Origin: Croceicoccus ponticola
GTDB lineage: Bacteria; Pseudomonadota; Alphaproteobacteria; Sphingomonadales; Sphingomonadaceae
Assembly (NCBI RefSeq): GCF_004004515.1
Contig: NZ_RXOL01000008.1
Coordinates: 1 to 64,000, forward strand
DNA: 64,000 nt
Reading direction: 5' to 3'
The notes under the pieces are model-generated. The model was given only the letters and a program-made list of their open reading frames with translations. It did no database searches and was not told the origin of the DNA. Both the position numbers and the translations under genes were made by a program. Shown piece by piece: positions 54,689 to 63,569 of this stretch. Each line of letters begins with the position of its first letter. Within the stretch, counting starts at the first letter, position 1.

Positions 54689-55546
54689 ATGGACCAATGG
54701 ACAGAACAGACCGCCGCCGCAAAGACGTGGTTCGAAGCACTGCGCGACCGCATCTGCGCAGCCTTCGAGGAAATCGAGCGTGAGGCTGGCAGCGACGCGG
54801 CCTTCGAATTCACGACGTGGCAGCGAGAGGAAGAGGGCAACGAAAACCCCGGCGGAGGCACGCGCGGGCTGATGAAGGGCAAGGTCTTCGAAAAGGTCGG
54901 CGTCAATGTCTCGACCGTTCACGGCACCTTCGCACCGCAATTCGCCGAATCGATCAACGGCGCGAGCATCGAAAGCCCGGACTTTACCGCCACGGGCATC
55001 AGCCTTGTCGCCCACATGGCCAATCCGCATGTCCCTGCGGTGCATATGAATACTCGGTTCCTGACGACGCAGACGGCATGGTTCGGCGGTGGGGCCGATC
55101 TCAATCCGCCGATTCCCTACGAAGAAGACACGGCCGAATTCCACGCGGCGTTTCGGGCGGCATGCGCGAGGCACAATCCCACCTATTACGATCGCTTTTC
55201 GAAGTGGGCTGAGGAATATTTCTTCATCCCCCATCGCAACGTTTCGCGCGGGGTGGGCGGCATCTTCTACGACCATCTCGAGTGCACCGACGGTTTGGCG
55301 TTCGAACGGAATTTCGCCTTTACCCGCGATGTCGGCGAGGCGTTTCTGGACGTGTTTCCGAAGCTCGTCCGGCGGCGCATGGGGATGGCATGGGATGCAG
55401 CAGACAAGCAGCAACAGCTTGAATGGAGGGGGCGTTACGCCGAATTCAACCTCGTTTACGACCGGGGCACGCTGTTCGGGTTGAAGACGGGCGGAAACGT
55501 CGATGCGATCCTGATGAGCCTGCCGCCAGAAGCGAGCTGGACCTGA
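54689..55546 (+). CDS. hemF: oxygen-dependent coproporphyrinogen III oxidase
   Basis: A 285-residue enzyme with the family segment TQTAWFGGGADLNPPIPY, SKWAEEYFFIPHRNVSRGVG and the ending YDRGTLFGLKTGGNVDAILM. It decarboxylates coproporphyrinogen III to protoporphyrinogen IX using oxygen. ATG 54689 lies in the CCATGG shared with the opposite strand. The upstream frame to 54503 is the shadow of pdeM. Confidence 0.93.
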   Translation: MDQWTEQTAAAKTWFEALRDRICAAFEEIEREAGSDAAFEFTTWQREEEGNENPGGGTRGLMKGKVFEKVGVNVSTVHGTFAPQFAESINGASIESPDFTATGISLVAHMANPHVPAVHMNTRFLTTQTAWFGGGADLNPPIPYEEDTAEFHAAFRAACARHNPTYYDRFSKWAEEYFFIPHRNVSRGVGGIFYDHLECTDGLAFERNFAFTRDVGEAFLDVFPKLVRRRMGMAWDAADKQQQLEWRGRYAEFNLVYDRGTLFGLKTGGNVDAILMSLPPEASWT

Positions 55547-55713
55547 CGGGGGCGCCGACCGTGCACACCGCTCGTTCATGCAACATTCGATAATGGCTTG
55601 CAAAATAGGGGCTTGGTGCCTCTGGCGGGATGGCGGGCAATGCAATAAGAGCCTTCTCTTTCGGGATCTCCTGCGCGGTCCTTGCCTGTGCGCCGGCGAA
55701 TGATGAGGGTTTG

Positions 55714-56940
55714 ATGGTTGTTTCCGTTCTTGCGCTGACAGTTGCTCTGGCCAATCCCGCCGGGGCCAATCCCGCTGGGGCCGATCCCGTCGGAGCATGT
55801 GCGCAGGATATTGCCTGCATTGCAGAACCCGCCCGGCCGTTTGCCCCCGTTTCGGTGCGCCTGAACGAAGGTGCGATCTCGAACCTGGGTCTGGAGTACC
55901 TGACCGCATTTCAGGAAGAACCGACGCCCGGGCCCGCCAGCGGCGCAACTGCCCCTGAAACTGTCGCCACGGTCGAAGACGAACCCCAGTCCGATGGGTC
56001 AGACACAGGCAACGTCATTGTCGTCGAAGGTGCTATCGGCACGCCAGTAGGCGACCCCGCAGAAAAGCTGAATGCCGCCAGTTACAAGGCTGTGCAGGCG
56101 GTGGATCAGGCCCTCGTCGAGCCGATCGCCAAGATTTACGACGAAGCGCTCCCGTCACCGATCCGCAAGGGGTTGGGCAATTTCCTGCGCAACCTGGGTG
56201 AGCCAGTGTCTTTTCTGAACTTCATGCTTCAGATGAAGCCGGGCAAGGCGATCAAGACGCTTGGCCGTTTTGCCATCAACACGACCATTGGCGTGGCCGG
56301 CGTATTTGATGTGGCGAAGAAAAAGCCGTTCAACATGCCTTACGAATTCAATGGGCTGGCCAATACGCTGGGCTACTATGGCGTCGGGCCGGGGCCCTAT
56401 CTCTATCTTCCCTTCATCGGATCGACCACGGTGCGCGATCTTTTCGGGCGGATCGTCGACCTGTCGATCATTCCGGCGGTCGCGGGCAAGCCTTTCAACA
56501 AGCCCTATTACGCGCTCCCGGTCGGCGCGCTGACCTCGCTTGAAGCGAGGATCGAGACCGATGCACAGATTGACGCGATCCGGCAGAAATGCGGCGATCC
56601 CTATGCCGCCAATCGCGATCTCTACCTGATCGAGCGCAAGGTCGCGATCGACCGTCTGCGCGGCCGTGTCACCGCCAACCTTGGCGAGATGCAGGAACGG
56701 TTGGAGTTCAACTGCGACATCGAGATCGAAACCGGCGTGACGCCGAAAAAGGGCGAGGGCTTCGTCAAGGGTGCGACAACGCTGCTGGACGAGGAAGATC
56801 CGGCGACGATGATGGACGATGCGAACGTGGAAATGCCCGTGACCGCCAATCCGGTCGTCGAACCCGAAGCTGACTTGCAGGCAGAGCCTGTGCCGGAAAT
56901 CGTGACCGAAGAAACGGATACGCTCGAACCGGCCAACTGA
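55714..56940 (+). CDS. mlaA: MlaA/VacJ-family outer-membrane lipid-asymmetry protein
   Basis: The 408-residue protein has the MlaA core between residues about 140 and 320: DQALVEPIAKIYDEALPSPI, RKGLGNFLRNLGEPVSFLNF, INTTIGVAGVFDVAKKK and YGVGPGPYLYLPFIGSTTV. MlaA extracts misplaced phospholipids from the outer leaflet with a porin. It is longer than usual: an N-terminal linker of about 110 residues and an acidic C-terminal tail. ATG 55714 follows GAGG; an ATG at 55630 would give a different signal with a lipobox (AVLAC), so the start and lipidation are uncertain. Confidence 0.85.
   Translation: MVVSVLALTVALANPAGANPAGADPVGACAQDIACIAEPARPFAPVSVRLNEGAISNLGLEYLTAFQEEPTPGPASGATAPETVATVEDEPQSDGSDTGNVIVVEGAIGTPVGDPAEKLNAASYKAVQAVDQALVEPIAKIYDEALPSPIRKGLGNFLRNLGEPVSFLNFMLQMKPGKAIKTLGRFAINTTIGVAGVFDVAKKKPFNMPYEFNGLANTLGYYGVGPGPYLYLPFIGSTTVRDLFGRIVDLSIIPAVAGKPFNKPYYALPVGALTSLEARIETDAQIDAIRQKCGDPYAANRDLYLIERKVAIDRLRGRVTANLGEMQERLEFNCDIEIETGVTPKKGEGFVKGATTLLDEEDPATMMDDANVEMPVTANPVVEPEADLQAEPVPEIVTEETDTLEPAN
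55750..55794 (+). repeat. three 15-base repeats in the mlaA N-terminal coding region
   Basis: Three tandem units (GCCAATCCCGCCGGG twice with one change, then GCCGATCCCGTCGGA) encode ANPAG, ANPAG, ADPVG right after the hydrophobic signal. They keep the frame, so unit number changes linker length only. Confidence 0.6.
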
Positions 56941-57112
56941 CTGCGGTGGAACTCAGGCATCGGACCGGATAATTCCTGTGTCGTTGCCTTTGGGAATGTC
57001 GGACCCAAAGCGGCTATTTTGGCCCGAAGTCCACAAGTCTGCCGTGCCGTGCACAACTCTCGTATTTTAGCCATTGCATCGCAGCATCCAATGCGCACAT
57101 CGTAGCGTCAGA

Positions 57113-59203
57113 ATGCTGCGCCAATACGAACTTGTCGAACGTGTAAAAGCCTACGATCCCGATGCGGACGAGGCATTGCTCAACCGCGCCTATGTCTACA
57201 CGGTGCAAAAACACGGTAGCCAGAAGCGCGCATCGGGCGATCCCTATTTCAGCCACCCGATCGAAGTGGCCGGACTGATGACCGACCTGAAGCTCGATCA
57301 GGAAACCATCATCACCGCGTTGCTCCACGATACGGTGGAAGATACGCTCGCCACGATCGAGGATGTCGAGAAGAACTTCGGTCCCGAAGTCGCGAGGTTG
57401 GTCGACGGCGTTACCAAGCTGTCCAAGATCGAACAGATGCCGGAGAACGAGCGGGCGGCGGAAAACCTGCGAAAGCTGTTCCTTGCGATGAGCGAGGATT
57501 TGCGCGTCCTGTTGGTCAAGTTGGCAGACCGGCTCCACAACATGCGCACGCTCCACTTCATCAAGAACGAAGACAAGCGTCGCCGCATCGCTCGCGAGAC
57601 GATGGATATCTATGCCCCGCTGGCAGAGCGCGTGGGCATGTACGAATACATGCGCGAAATGCAGCTGTTGGCGTTCGAACAGCTGGAGCCGGCGGCATAT
57701 GCCACGATCACCGGACGGTTGGCGCAGATCCGCAGCCAGGAAGGCGGGCAGGTCGACGAAATCGCGCTGCGCATCAAGCAGGCACTGGCCGAAGGCGGCG
57801 TGAAGGTCGAGGTTTCGGGACGCGAAAAACACCCGTTCTCGATCTGGAAGAAGATGGCCGAGCGCCACGTCAGCTTCGAACAGATCACCGATATCATGGC
57901 ATTCCGCGTGGTGACCAACACGCCAGAGGACTGCTATCGCGCGCTGGGCGTACTGCATCGCACGTGGTCGATGATACCGGGCAAGTTCAAGGATTATATC
58001 TCGACGCCGAAATCGAACGGCTATCGCAGTCTTCACACCTCGTTGGTCTACGAAAATTCGATGCGCGTCGAAGTCCAGATCCGTAATAGCGAAATGCATC
58101 GCACCAACGAATTCGGTCTTGCTGCGCATTGGGCCTACAAGCAGGGCGGATCGACCCCCGACGGTCAGGTGGGCTGGCTGCGCGACTTGCTCGAAATTCT
58201 CGACACTGCCGCCGACGCCGAAGAACTGCTCGAACAGACGAAGCTCGCGATTTATCAGGACCGGATTTTCGCGTTCACGCCCAAAGGCGCGCTATATCAG
58301 CTTCCGAGGGGGGCGACGCCGGTCGATTTCGCGTTTTCGGTCCACACCGACCTTGGCGCCAGCGCGGTCGGCTGCAAGATCAACGGTCGCCACATGCCGC
58401 TGCGCACGCCGCTGGCCAATGGCGACATCGTGGAAATCATCAAGGGGCCCGACAGCGAACCGCAACTGGGCTGGCTGTCGTTCGTCGTCACCGCCAAGGC
58501 GCGTGCCGCTATCCGCCGATCCGTCCGGCAAAAGGAGCGCGAGGAGACGGCGCGTATCGGGCAGGAACTGTTCGATTCCATTGTCGAGCGGATGAACGTC
58601 AAGATCGGCAAAAAGGCCATCAATGGCGCGCTAAAGCGGCTGGATATGGAAGACGAAACCTCGCTGATGCTGGCAATCGGTACTGCCAAACTAACCGAGA
58701 AGGACGTGATGGAAGCGCTCGTCCCCGGTAGTGGGTCGGAACTGCCCGACGACAGTTTCTGGCAGACCCCGGCGCGTTCCGTGCGTCTGCGCGGATTGCC
58801 CAAGGGCGCGGAATTCAAGCTGTCACCCTGTTGTCATCCGGTACCGGGCGATCGCATCGTCGGCATTCGCGAAGGGCGCAAGGTCGAGGTCCACTCGATC
58901 CATTGCATGATGCTGGCCGAGCAGGACGACAAGCGCTGGATCGACCTGTCATGGGATCAACGCAGCGACGGGGCGACCGGCAACCTGCGGGTCATGTTGT
59001 ACAACCGGTTGGGCACGCTGTCGGAAATGACAGGCGTATTCGCCGCGAACCACGCGAACATCACGCATCTGGCCCTGCAAACGCGCGACGATCTGTTCGG
59101 AACGTACGAAGTCGGCATCGAAGTGCGCGATCTGGCCCACCTGACACGGATCATCAGCGCCCTGCGCGCCAGCGATGCGGTGGCCCAAGCGGATCGGATC
59201 TAG
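57113..59203 (+). CDS. rsh: bifunctional (p)ppGpp synthetase/hydrolase Rsh
   Basis: A 696-residue RelA/SpoT homologue. The HD hydrolase domain has HDTVEDT (residues 72-78) and KLADRLHNMRTL, the synthetase domain FKDYISTPKSNGYRSLHT near 300, then TGS (FAFTPKGALYQLPRG) and a C-terminal ACT domain. The active-site residues of both halves are visible, so it should make and degrade (p)ppGpp. ATG 57113 is used; the frame is open a little upstream. Confidence 0.95.
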   Translation: MLRQYELVERVKAYDPDADEALLNRAYVYTVQKHGSQKRASGDPYFSHPIEVAGLMTDLKLDQETIITALLHDTVEDTLATIEDVEKNFGPEVARLVDGVTKLSKIEQMPENERAAENLRKLFLAMSEDLRVLLVKLADRLHNMRTLHFIKNEDKRRRIARETMDIYAPLAERVGMYEYMREMQLLAFEQLEPAAYATITGRLAQIRSQEGGQVDEIALRIKQALAEGGVKVEVSGREKHPFSIWKKMAERHVSFEQITDIMAFRVVTNTPEDCYRALGVLHRTWSMIPGKFKDYISTPKSNGYRSLHTSLVYENSMRVEVQIRNSEMHRTNEFGLAAHWAYKQGGSTPDGQVGWLRDLLEILDTAADAEELLEQTKLAIYQDRIFAFTPKGALYQLPRGATPVDFAFSVHTDLGASAVGCKINGRHMPLRTPLANGDIVEIIKGPDSEPQLGWLSFVVTAKARAAIRRSVRQKEREETARIGQELFDSIVERMNVKIGKKAINGALKRLDMEDETSLMLAIGTAKLTEKDVMEALVPGSGSELPDDSFWQTPARSVRLRGLPKGAEFKLSPCCHPVPGDRIVGIREGRKVEVHSIHCMMLAEQDDKRWIDLSWDQRSDGATGNLRVMLYNRLGTLSEMTGVFAANHANITHLALQTRDDLFGTYEVGIEVRDLAHLTRIISALRASDAVAQADRI

Positions 59204-59215
59204 GCCTGAGCGTCC

Positions 59216-60229
59216 TTAACCGCTGGCGTCATCGGCGAAGCGCTTGACCGGCGCAGCCACGTTGCAGACATCGGCCCCGCCTGCCGGCACGGTATAGAAC
59301 GCATCATCACGATTGGCCTTAACCTCGGCATAGCGCGCAAAACTATCGCCATCGGTGTCGAGCACGCGATAGCGCGGGCGCGCCGCCACCGGCATTTCGC
59401 TCAACAGCCGAACCGAAACGATGGGCGTGCGTTCACCCTCCGTCTCGTAAACGCCCGCAGGCCCCGTTCCGCGCGGCAGGATAGAAAGATGCTCGATCCC
59501 GTCGATTACCTTGCCGACCACGGCGATATTACGATCGAGCTGGCGTGGTGCGTGGCCAATCACGGCGTAAAGTTCCGTTCCCGAACCCGCATCGGGCGAC
59601 AGCGCCCGGGCCACGCCGACAGAAGCATAGCAATGCACCGGCCAAATCCGCGTCGGACGGCTGATCTTCGCCCCATCGGGACCGATCCGCGTTTCCAGAT
59701 CGCTCGCCACCGGCATCCCATTCACGTATCCGACCGCTGCGGCGTAAGGATCGCCGAATTTCGAGCCATCCCTCTCTTTATCCGCCGCTTCTGCCGCGCG
59801 CCTGCCGTGTGCATCCCACAGCGTTGCAACAAGTCCGCTGCGCCAATCGAGCGAATAGCCGTCGGCCGAAGTCTCCCCCATCGCGGCAGGCACCGTCTTT
59901 CCTTCTTCCACCGGCCCTTCGCCCCATTGCACCACCCAGTTGTCGACGGAGCGATAGATCGATGTTCCGTTCCACCAGTTCGCCTTGGCCAATGCGCGGA
60001 CGTTACGGGTCCACGCCGCCGAAAACGGTTCGGGCAAAAGCTGCACGACAACCTCGCGCGGCTTGCCCGCAGCGTCGGGGGCGAGCGTCATGACCAAAAG
60101 GTCCGCTGGCGCAATCTCGCGCCATTCGCTGTCGGGCGCGGCATCGACGATTTCGTCCGGGGTGGTCGCCGATGCAGGTGCCGCGATCATGGCGAATAAA
60201 GGGGCGAGAACAAGGACCAAGTGCTTCAT
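59216..60229 (-). CDS. exported cyclophilin-type peptidyl-prolyl isomerase
   Basis: A 337-residue protein with a signal peptide (LVLVLAPLFAMIAAPASA). Its cyclophilin-like domain has the N-terminal strand VVVQLLPEPFSAAWTRNVRA, the SIYRSVDNWVVQWG substrate loop, and AVVGKVIDGIEHLSILPRG near the end. The length suits periplasmic PPIases with a C-terminal extension. The usual catalytic Arg is in YRSV. It lies convergent to rsh. Confidence 0.85.
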   Translation of the reverse strand: MKHLVLVLAPLFAMIAAPASATTPDEIVDAAPDSEWREIAPADLLVMTLAPDAAGKPREVVVQLLPEPFSAAWTRNVRALAKANWWNGTSIYRSVDNWVVQWGEGPVEEGKTVPAAMGETSADGYSLDWRSGLVATLWDAHGRRAAEAADKERDGSKFGDPYAAAVGYVNGMPVASDLETRIGPDGAKISRPTRIWPVHCYASVGVARALSPDAGSGTELYAVIGHAPRQLDRNIAVVGKVIDGIEHLSILPRGTGPAGVYETEGERTPIVSVRLLSEMPVAARPRYRVLDTDGDSFARYAEVKANRDDAFYTVPAGGADVCNVAAPVKRFADDASG

Positions 60230-60402
60230 GTAAAATGGTTTCGCGCACAAGGCGTCATGTTGCAAGCCATGCGCGATCGCCGCGATGCCATATCCGCAAA
60301 AAACGTGCACCCGAAGCGCGCGCTGGCGAAAACGGCGCTTTCCCCCGACCGAACTTTGCGCTAAGCGCGCCCCGCGCATGCGGCATGTTTCATGTCCCAA
60401 GC

Positions 60403-60478
60403 GGGCGGTTAGCTCAGTTGGTAGAGCATCTCGTTTACACCGAGAGGGTCAGCGGTTCGAGCCCGTTACCGCCCACCA
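60403..60478 (+). tRNA. tRNA-Val (anticodon TAC)
   Basis: Acceptor arms GGGCGGT and ACCGCCC, D-arm GCTC/GAGC, anticodon stem TCTCG/CGAGA with loop TTTACAC, T-arm TTCGAGC and an encoded CCA make a complete cloverleaf. TAC reads GUA and GUG. Confidence 0.97.
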
Positions 60479-60652
60479 TTTCTCAGGTCTGGCCCTTGTC
60501 CGCTGCCTTCCGAAACCCGGACGAGATCAGCCCGAGGTTCTTGCATCAGGCAACCCCGCGCTATTCGCGGCAGAATGGCGTAGCCTGATGGCTGAGCAGC
60601 AGCTTCCCGAGCTTGCGGCAAAGTTTTTGCTGGCGCATAGCTGCGCGCCGCC

Positions 60653-61195
60653 ATGACCTGCCCTATCCACCGCACTCGCAAAGCGAACGGCCCCGCCCAC
60701 AACGGGTTCAGCCTGGTCGAATTGATGGTCGTGCTGTTCGTCATCGCGCTGATGGCAGGCGCCGCGGTCCTGTCGATGCCCGACGGTAGCGGCGATTTGC
60801 GGCGAGAGGCGGAGCGATTCGCCGCTCGCACCATGGCCGCCCGCGACGAAGCGATCGCCACCTCAGCCCCGGTGTCCGCCGTGGTCGGCCCGGCGGGATA
60901 TTATTTCGAACGCCGCACCGACGGGCGCTGGATGCCGCTGGACGGAACGCTGGCCGCGACCGATTGGGGTGACGGGACGGTGGCCGCCGTCGACGGACAG
61001 GGGCAGAGCAAAGGCAAAGGCAAAGGCCAAGGCCAAGGCCAAGGCCAAGATCGGGGCGCACCGGCGAATCGCCGCGTGATCTTCGACCCGCTGGGTTTGG
61101 CGAGCGAAGATTTGCGGCTGCGGCTGTCACACGACAGCAATGCAACGGTCGTAACCGTGGGCCGCAACGGCGAGGTTGCCGTTTCATCGCAATGA
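60653..61195 (+). CDS. gspH: type II secretion minor pseudopilin GspH
   Basis: The 180-residue prepilin has the cleavage site and helix GFSLVELMVVLFVIALMAG near residue 18 (G-F with Glu at +5). It is the tip-complex pseudopilin GspH. Residues about 119-132 are a KGKGQGQ low-complexity insert coded by hexanucleotide repeats. gspI follows with 25 bases between. The frame opens about 170 bases upstream but the family N-terminus begins at 60653. Confidence 0.88.
   Translation: MTCPIHRTRKANGPAHNGFSLVELMVVLFVIALMAGAAVLSMPDGSGDLRREAERFAARTMAARDEAIATSAPVSAVVGPAGYYFERRTDGRWMPLDGTLAATDWGDGTVAAVDGQGQSKGKGKGQGQGQGQDRGAPANRRVIFDPLGLASEDLRLRLSHDSNATVVTVGRNGEVAVSSQ
61011..61046 (+). repeat. six tandem hexanucleotide repeats inside gspH
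   Basis: AAGGCA twice, then AAGGCC four times, run without interruption and encode alternating Lys/Gln-Gly. Copy-number slippage would alter the loop length in steps of two residues without breaking the frame. Confidence 0.85.
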
Positions 61196-61220
61196 TCGGC
61201 CCGGATACCCAAGGCGCGCC

Positions 61221-61631
61221 ATGAACCGTCACGCCCCGACCCTTCCGGCCGCAAACCGACCTGTCCGAAACGGGTTCACTCTGATCGAACTGCTCGTCGC
61301 GCTGGCGATATTCGCGCTGGCGGGGCTGACCCTGATGCGGATGGAGGGGCAGTCGATCGCCCGCACCGCCGATCTCGATCAGCGTCTGATGCGCGAAGTG
61401 ACCGCCCAGAACCTTGCCGCTGAATGGCTGACCGACCCGATGCCGCCATCGCTGGGCGATGACGCAGGTGAAGTCGAAAACGCCGGGCGGCAGTTCAGGT
61501 GGGACCGCGTGGTCGAAGCGCCGGCCGAATATCCCGGCACGATCCGCATCGTACTGTCGGTCAAGGAGGTAACGCCAGGGCGCGAGACGAATGCCGTCAC
61601 GTACGAATTTCTGCGGGTCGCACCGTCATGA
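61221..61631 (+). CDS. gspI: type II secretion minor pseudopilin GspI
   Basis: The 136-residue prepilin has NGFTLIELLVALAIFALAGL near residue 17 and QNLAAEWLTD, the GspI signature. It nucleates the tip complex with GspJ and GspK. It ends 13 bases before the gspJ start. Confidence 0.9.
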   Translation: MNRHAPTLPAANRPVRNGFTLIELLVALAIFALAGLTLMRMEGQSIARTADLDQRLMREVTAQNLAAEWLTDPMPPSLGDDAGEVENAGRQFRWDRVVEAPAEYPGTIRIVLSVKEVTPGRETNAVTYEFLRVAPS

Positions 61632-61644
61632 CTCGGGTTTCGGC

Positions 61645-62241
61645 ATGACACGGGTTCCGGTCCGCAACGGCTTTACGCTCGTCGAAATGATGGTCGCCCT
61701 TGTCCTCTTTGCGGTCATCGCGGGCGGGGCGATCGGGCTGTTGCGCTTTTCCGTGGATGCGGAAATCAGCGGGCGGCAAGTTACCGAACGGCTCGCCGAT
61801 CAGCGGCGCTTCATCGCGGTGTGGACCGCCGATCTGGCACAGGCGGCCGCGCGGCCCGTGCGCGACGAACGCGGCGAAGCACACCCGGCGATGGAACAAG
61901 GCGCAGGGGGCGCGCTGATCGACCTGACCCGAAGCGGCTGGGACAACCCGATGGGTGAGGCGCGCCCGTCGCTGCAACGCGTAAGCTGGCGCGTCGACGG
62001 CAACCGGCTGGTCCGCGTCGGCTTGCCGTTCCCCGATGGCGCCACCCCGCCCGAACCGTCCGCGATGTTGCGGATTTCGGGTGCCCCGGTGCTGCGGTTT
62101 CGCGGGGCGGAGGGCAACTGGCTCGACCGTTGGCAGGGCGAGAACGCGACCGACCTGCCGACCGCGGTCGAGCTGTTGGTGCCGCAGACCGACGGCACGA
62201 CCCTGCGCATTGTCGCGCTGGTCGGGGCGAACTACCAGTGA
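61645..62241 (+). CDS. gspJ: type II secretion minor pseudopilin GspJ
   Basis: The 198-residue prepilin has RNGFTLVEMMVALVLFAVIA at residues 7-26 and a body with VSWRVDGNRLVRVGLPFPDG and VELLVPQTDGTTLRIV, as in GspJ. Its stop overlaps the gspK start as TGATG. Confidence 0.9.
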   Translation: MTRVPVRNGFTLVEMMVALVLFAVIAGGAIGLLRFSVDAEISGRQVTERLADQRRFIAVWTADLAQAAARPVRDERGEAHPAMEQGAGGALIDLTRSGWDNPMGEARPSLQRVSWRVDGNRLVRVGLPFPDGATPPEPSAMLRISGAPVLRFRGAEGNWLDRWQGENATDLPTAVELLVPQTDGTTLRIVALVGANYQ

Positions 62242-63251
62242 TGCGGGCCCGGACAATCCGGACCCGTTCGCGCTGGATGGCGAAACGCGAACGCGGCGCG
62301 GCGCTGCTGTCCGTGCTGCTGCTGGTCGCGGTGATGGCGGTGATTGCCGCCGTCATGCTCGAACGGCTGAACCTTGCCACGCGTCTCGCGGCCAATTCGC
62401 AGGCGATGGCGCAGGCGCGGCTCTATGCGCTCAGCGCCGAAAACATCGTTGCCGCACGGCTCGGCGCGCTGGTCGCGGTGGATCGCAGCCGTACCGTCGA
62501 TCCCGGCGGGCTTCTGGGGAGCGAAACGCCGCTGCCGCTTTCGCGCGGGATCGTCACCGTCACCATCACCGATCGCGGCAACTGTTTCGATGTGAACTCG
62601 CTGGTGGTGGGCGAAGGGGAACGTACGCGCCTCAACCTCGCTGCGCTGGACCAGATGCGCCGGTTGATGGACGCGTTGCAGGTGCCGATGGATCGCGCCG
62701 TCATTATCAGCGATTCCATCGCGGACTGGGTCGATGCCGATCAGGATCCGCAGGTGAACGGGGCGGAGGACAATTACTATGCGTCGCTCCCCATTCCCTA
62801 TCGCACGGCGGGGCGGCGCATCGTCGACCTGTCCGAACTGCGCGCGGTGCGCGGCATGGACGAACCGATCTATCGCCGGCTCAGCCCGTGGCTTTGCGCC
62901 GTGCCCGGTGGTGAACGGACCGTCATCAATCTGAACACTCTGCGCTCCGATCAGGCTCCGCTCGTCGCCGCGCTGATGCCGGGGACGCTGAGCGTCCAGC
63001 AGGTCGCAAGCCTGATCGAATCGCGCCCGGCAAACGGCTGGAGCACGTTGAATCAAGCGATTGCGCCGCTGGCCGCGATGGGCGCGCCGATCGGGCCTGC
63101 GCAGTTGCGGCAGCTTGGTGTTTCCAGCCGGTGGTTCGAGGCGCGCATCGTCGTCCGGGTCGATTCGGTGGTGCTCGAAGAGCGCGCGCTGATCGACGCA
63201 CAGCTCGAACCGGCGCGGATCGTTGCGCGAAGTTGGGGCGAGGCAAATTAG
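62241..63251 (+). CDS. gspK: type II secretion minor pseudopilin GspK
   Basis: The 336-residue protein has the leader-helix RERGAALLSVLLLVAVMAVI without the usual +5 Glu, which is normal for GspK. It also has the large globular domain with DSIADWVDADQDPQVNGAED (calcium-binding region) and INLNTLRSDQAPLVAALMPG. It caps the pseudopilus. The cluster stops here; no gspL or gspM follows. Confidence 0.9.
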   Translation: MRARTIRTRSRWMAKRERGAALLSVLLLVAVMAVIAAVMLERLNLATRLAANSQAMAQARLYALSAENIVAARLGALVAVDRSRTVDPGGLLGSETPLPLSRGIVTVTITDRGNCFDVNSLVVGEGERTRLNLAALDQMRRLMDALQVPMDRAVIISDSIADWVDADQDPQVNGAEDNYYASLPIPYRTAGRRIVDLSELRAVRGMDEPIYRRLSPWLCAVPGGERTVINLNTLRSDQAPLVAALMPGTLSVQQVASLIESRPANGWSTLNQAIAPLAAMGAPIGPAQLRQLGVSSRWFEARIVVRVDSVVLEERALIDAQLEPARIVARSWGEAN

Positions 63252-63420
63252 GTCACGCAACAAAATTACGTTTGCGCAAGGAATGTTCGTTTTTTGCTTC
63301 CCTTCAATGCCTGCTTGTGCAACAGGCGCGTCCCGCCGTTGATAGCGCTTGACGTTGGTTCGCGGCAGTGAAAACAGGCCCTTCCTTCCCGGCTAAAACG
63401 GGGGAGGTTCAGGGCTTTGT

Positions 63421-63498
63421 GGCGACCGTAGCTCAGTTGGTTAGAGCGCCGGTTTGTGGTACCGGAGGTCGGGGGTTCGAGACCCCTCGGTCGCCCCA
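63421..63498 (+). tRNA. tRNA-His (anticodon GTG)
   Basis: The tRNA has the extra G-1 opposite C73, acceptor GCGACCG/CGGTCGC, D-arm GCTC/GAGC, anticodon stem CCGGT/ACCGG with loop TTGTGGT, T-arm TTCGAGA and CCA. The anticodon GTG and the G-1:C73 pair identify histidine. Confidence 0.96.
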
Positions 63499-63569
63499 GT
63501 CTTCACTGCCGGATCGGGGGTAAAATCCACGTCAACGATCCGTATTCGGAGAGGCGGTTCAACTCCCGC

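Noticed and set aside
60480-60656. Open frame running from tRNA-Val to the gspH start (ending AKFLLAHSCAPP)
   Set aside because: It has no ribosome binding site or known domain; the ATGA junction with gspH is suggestive but too little is present to call a gene.
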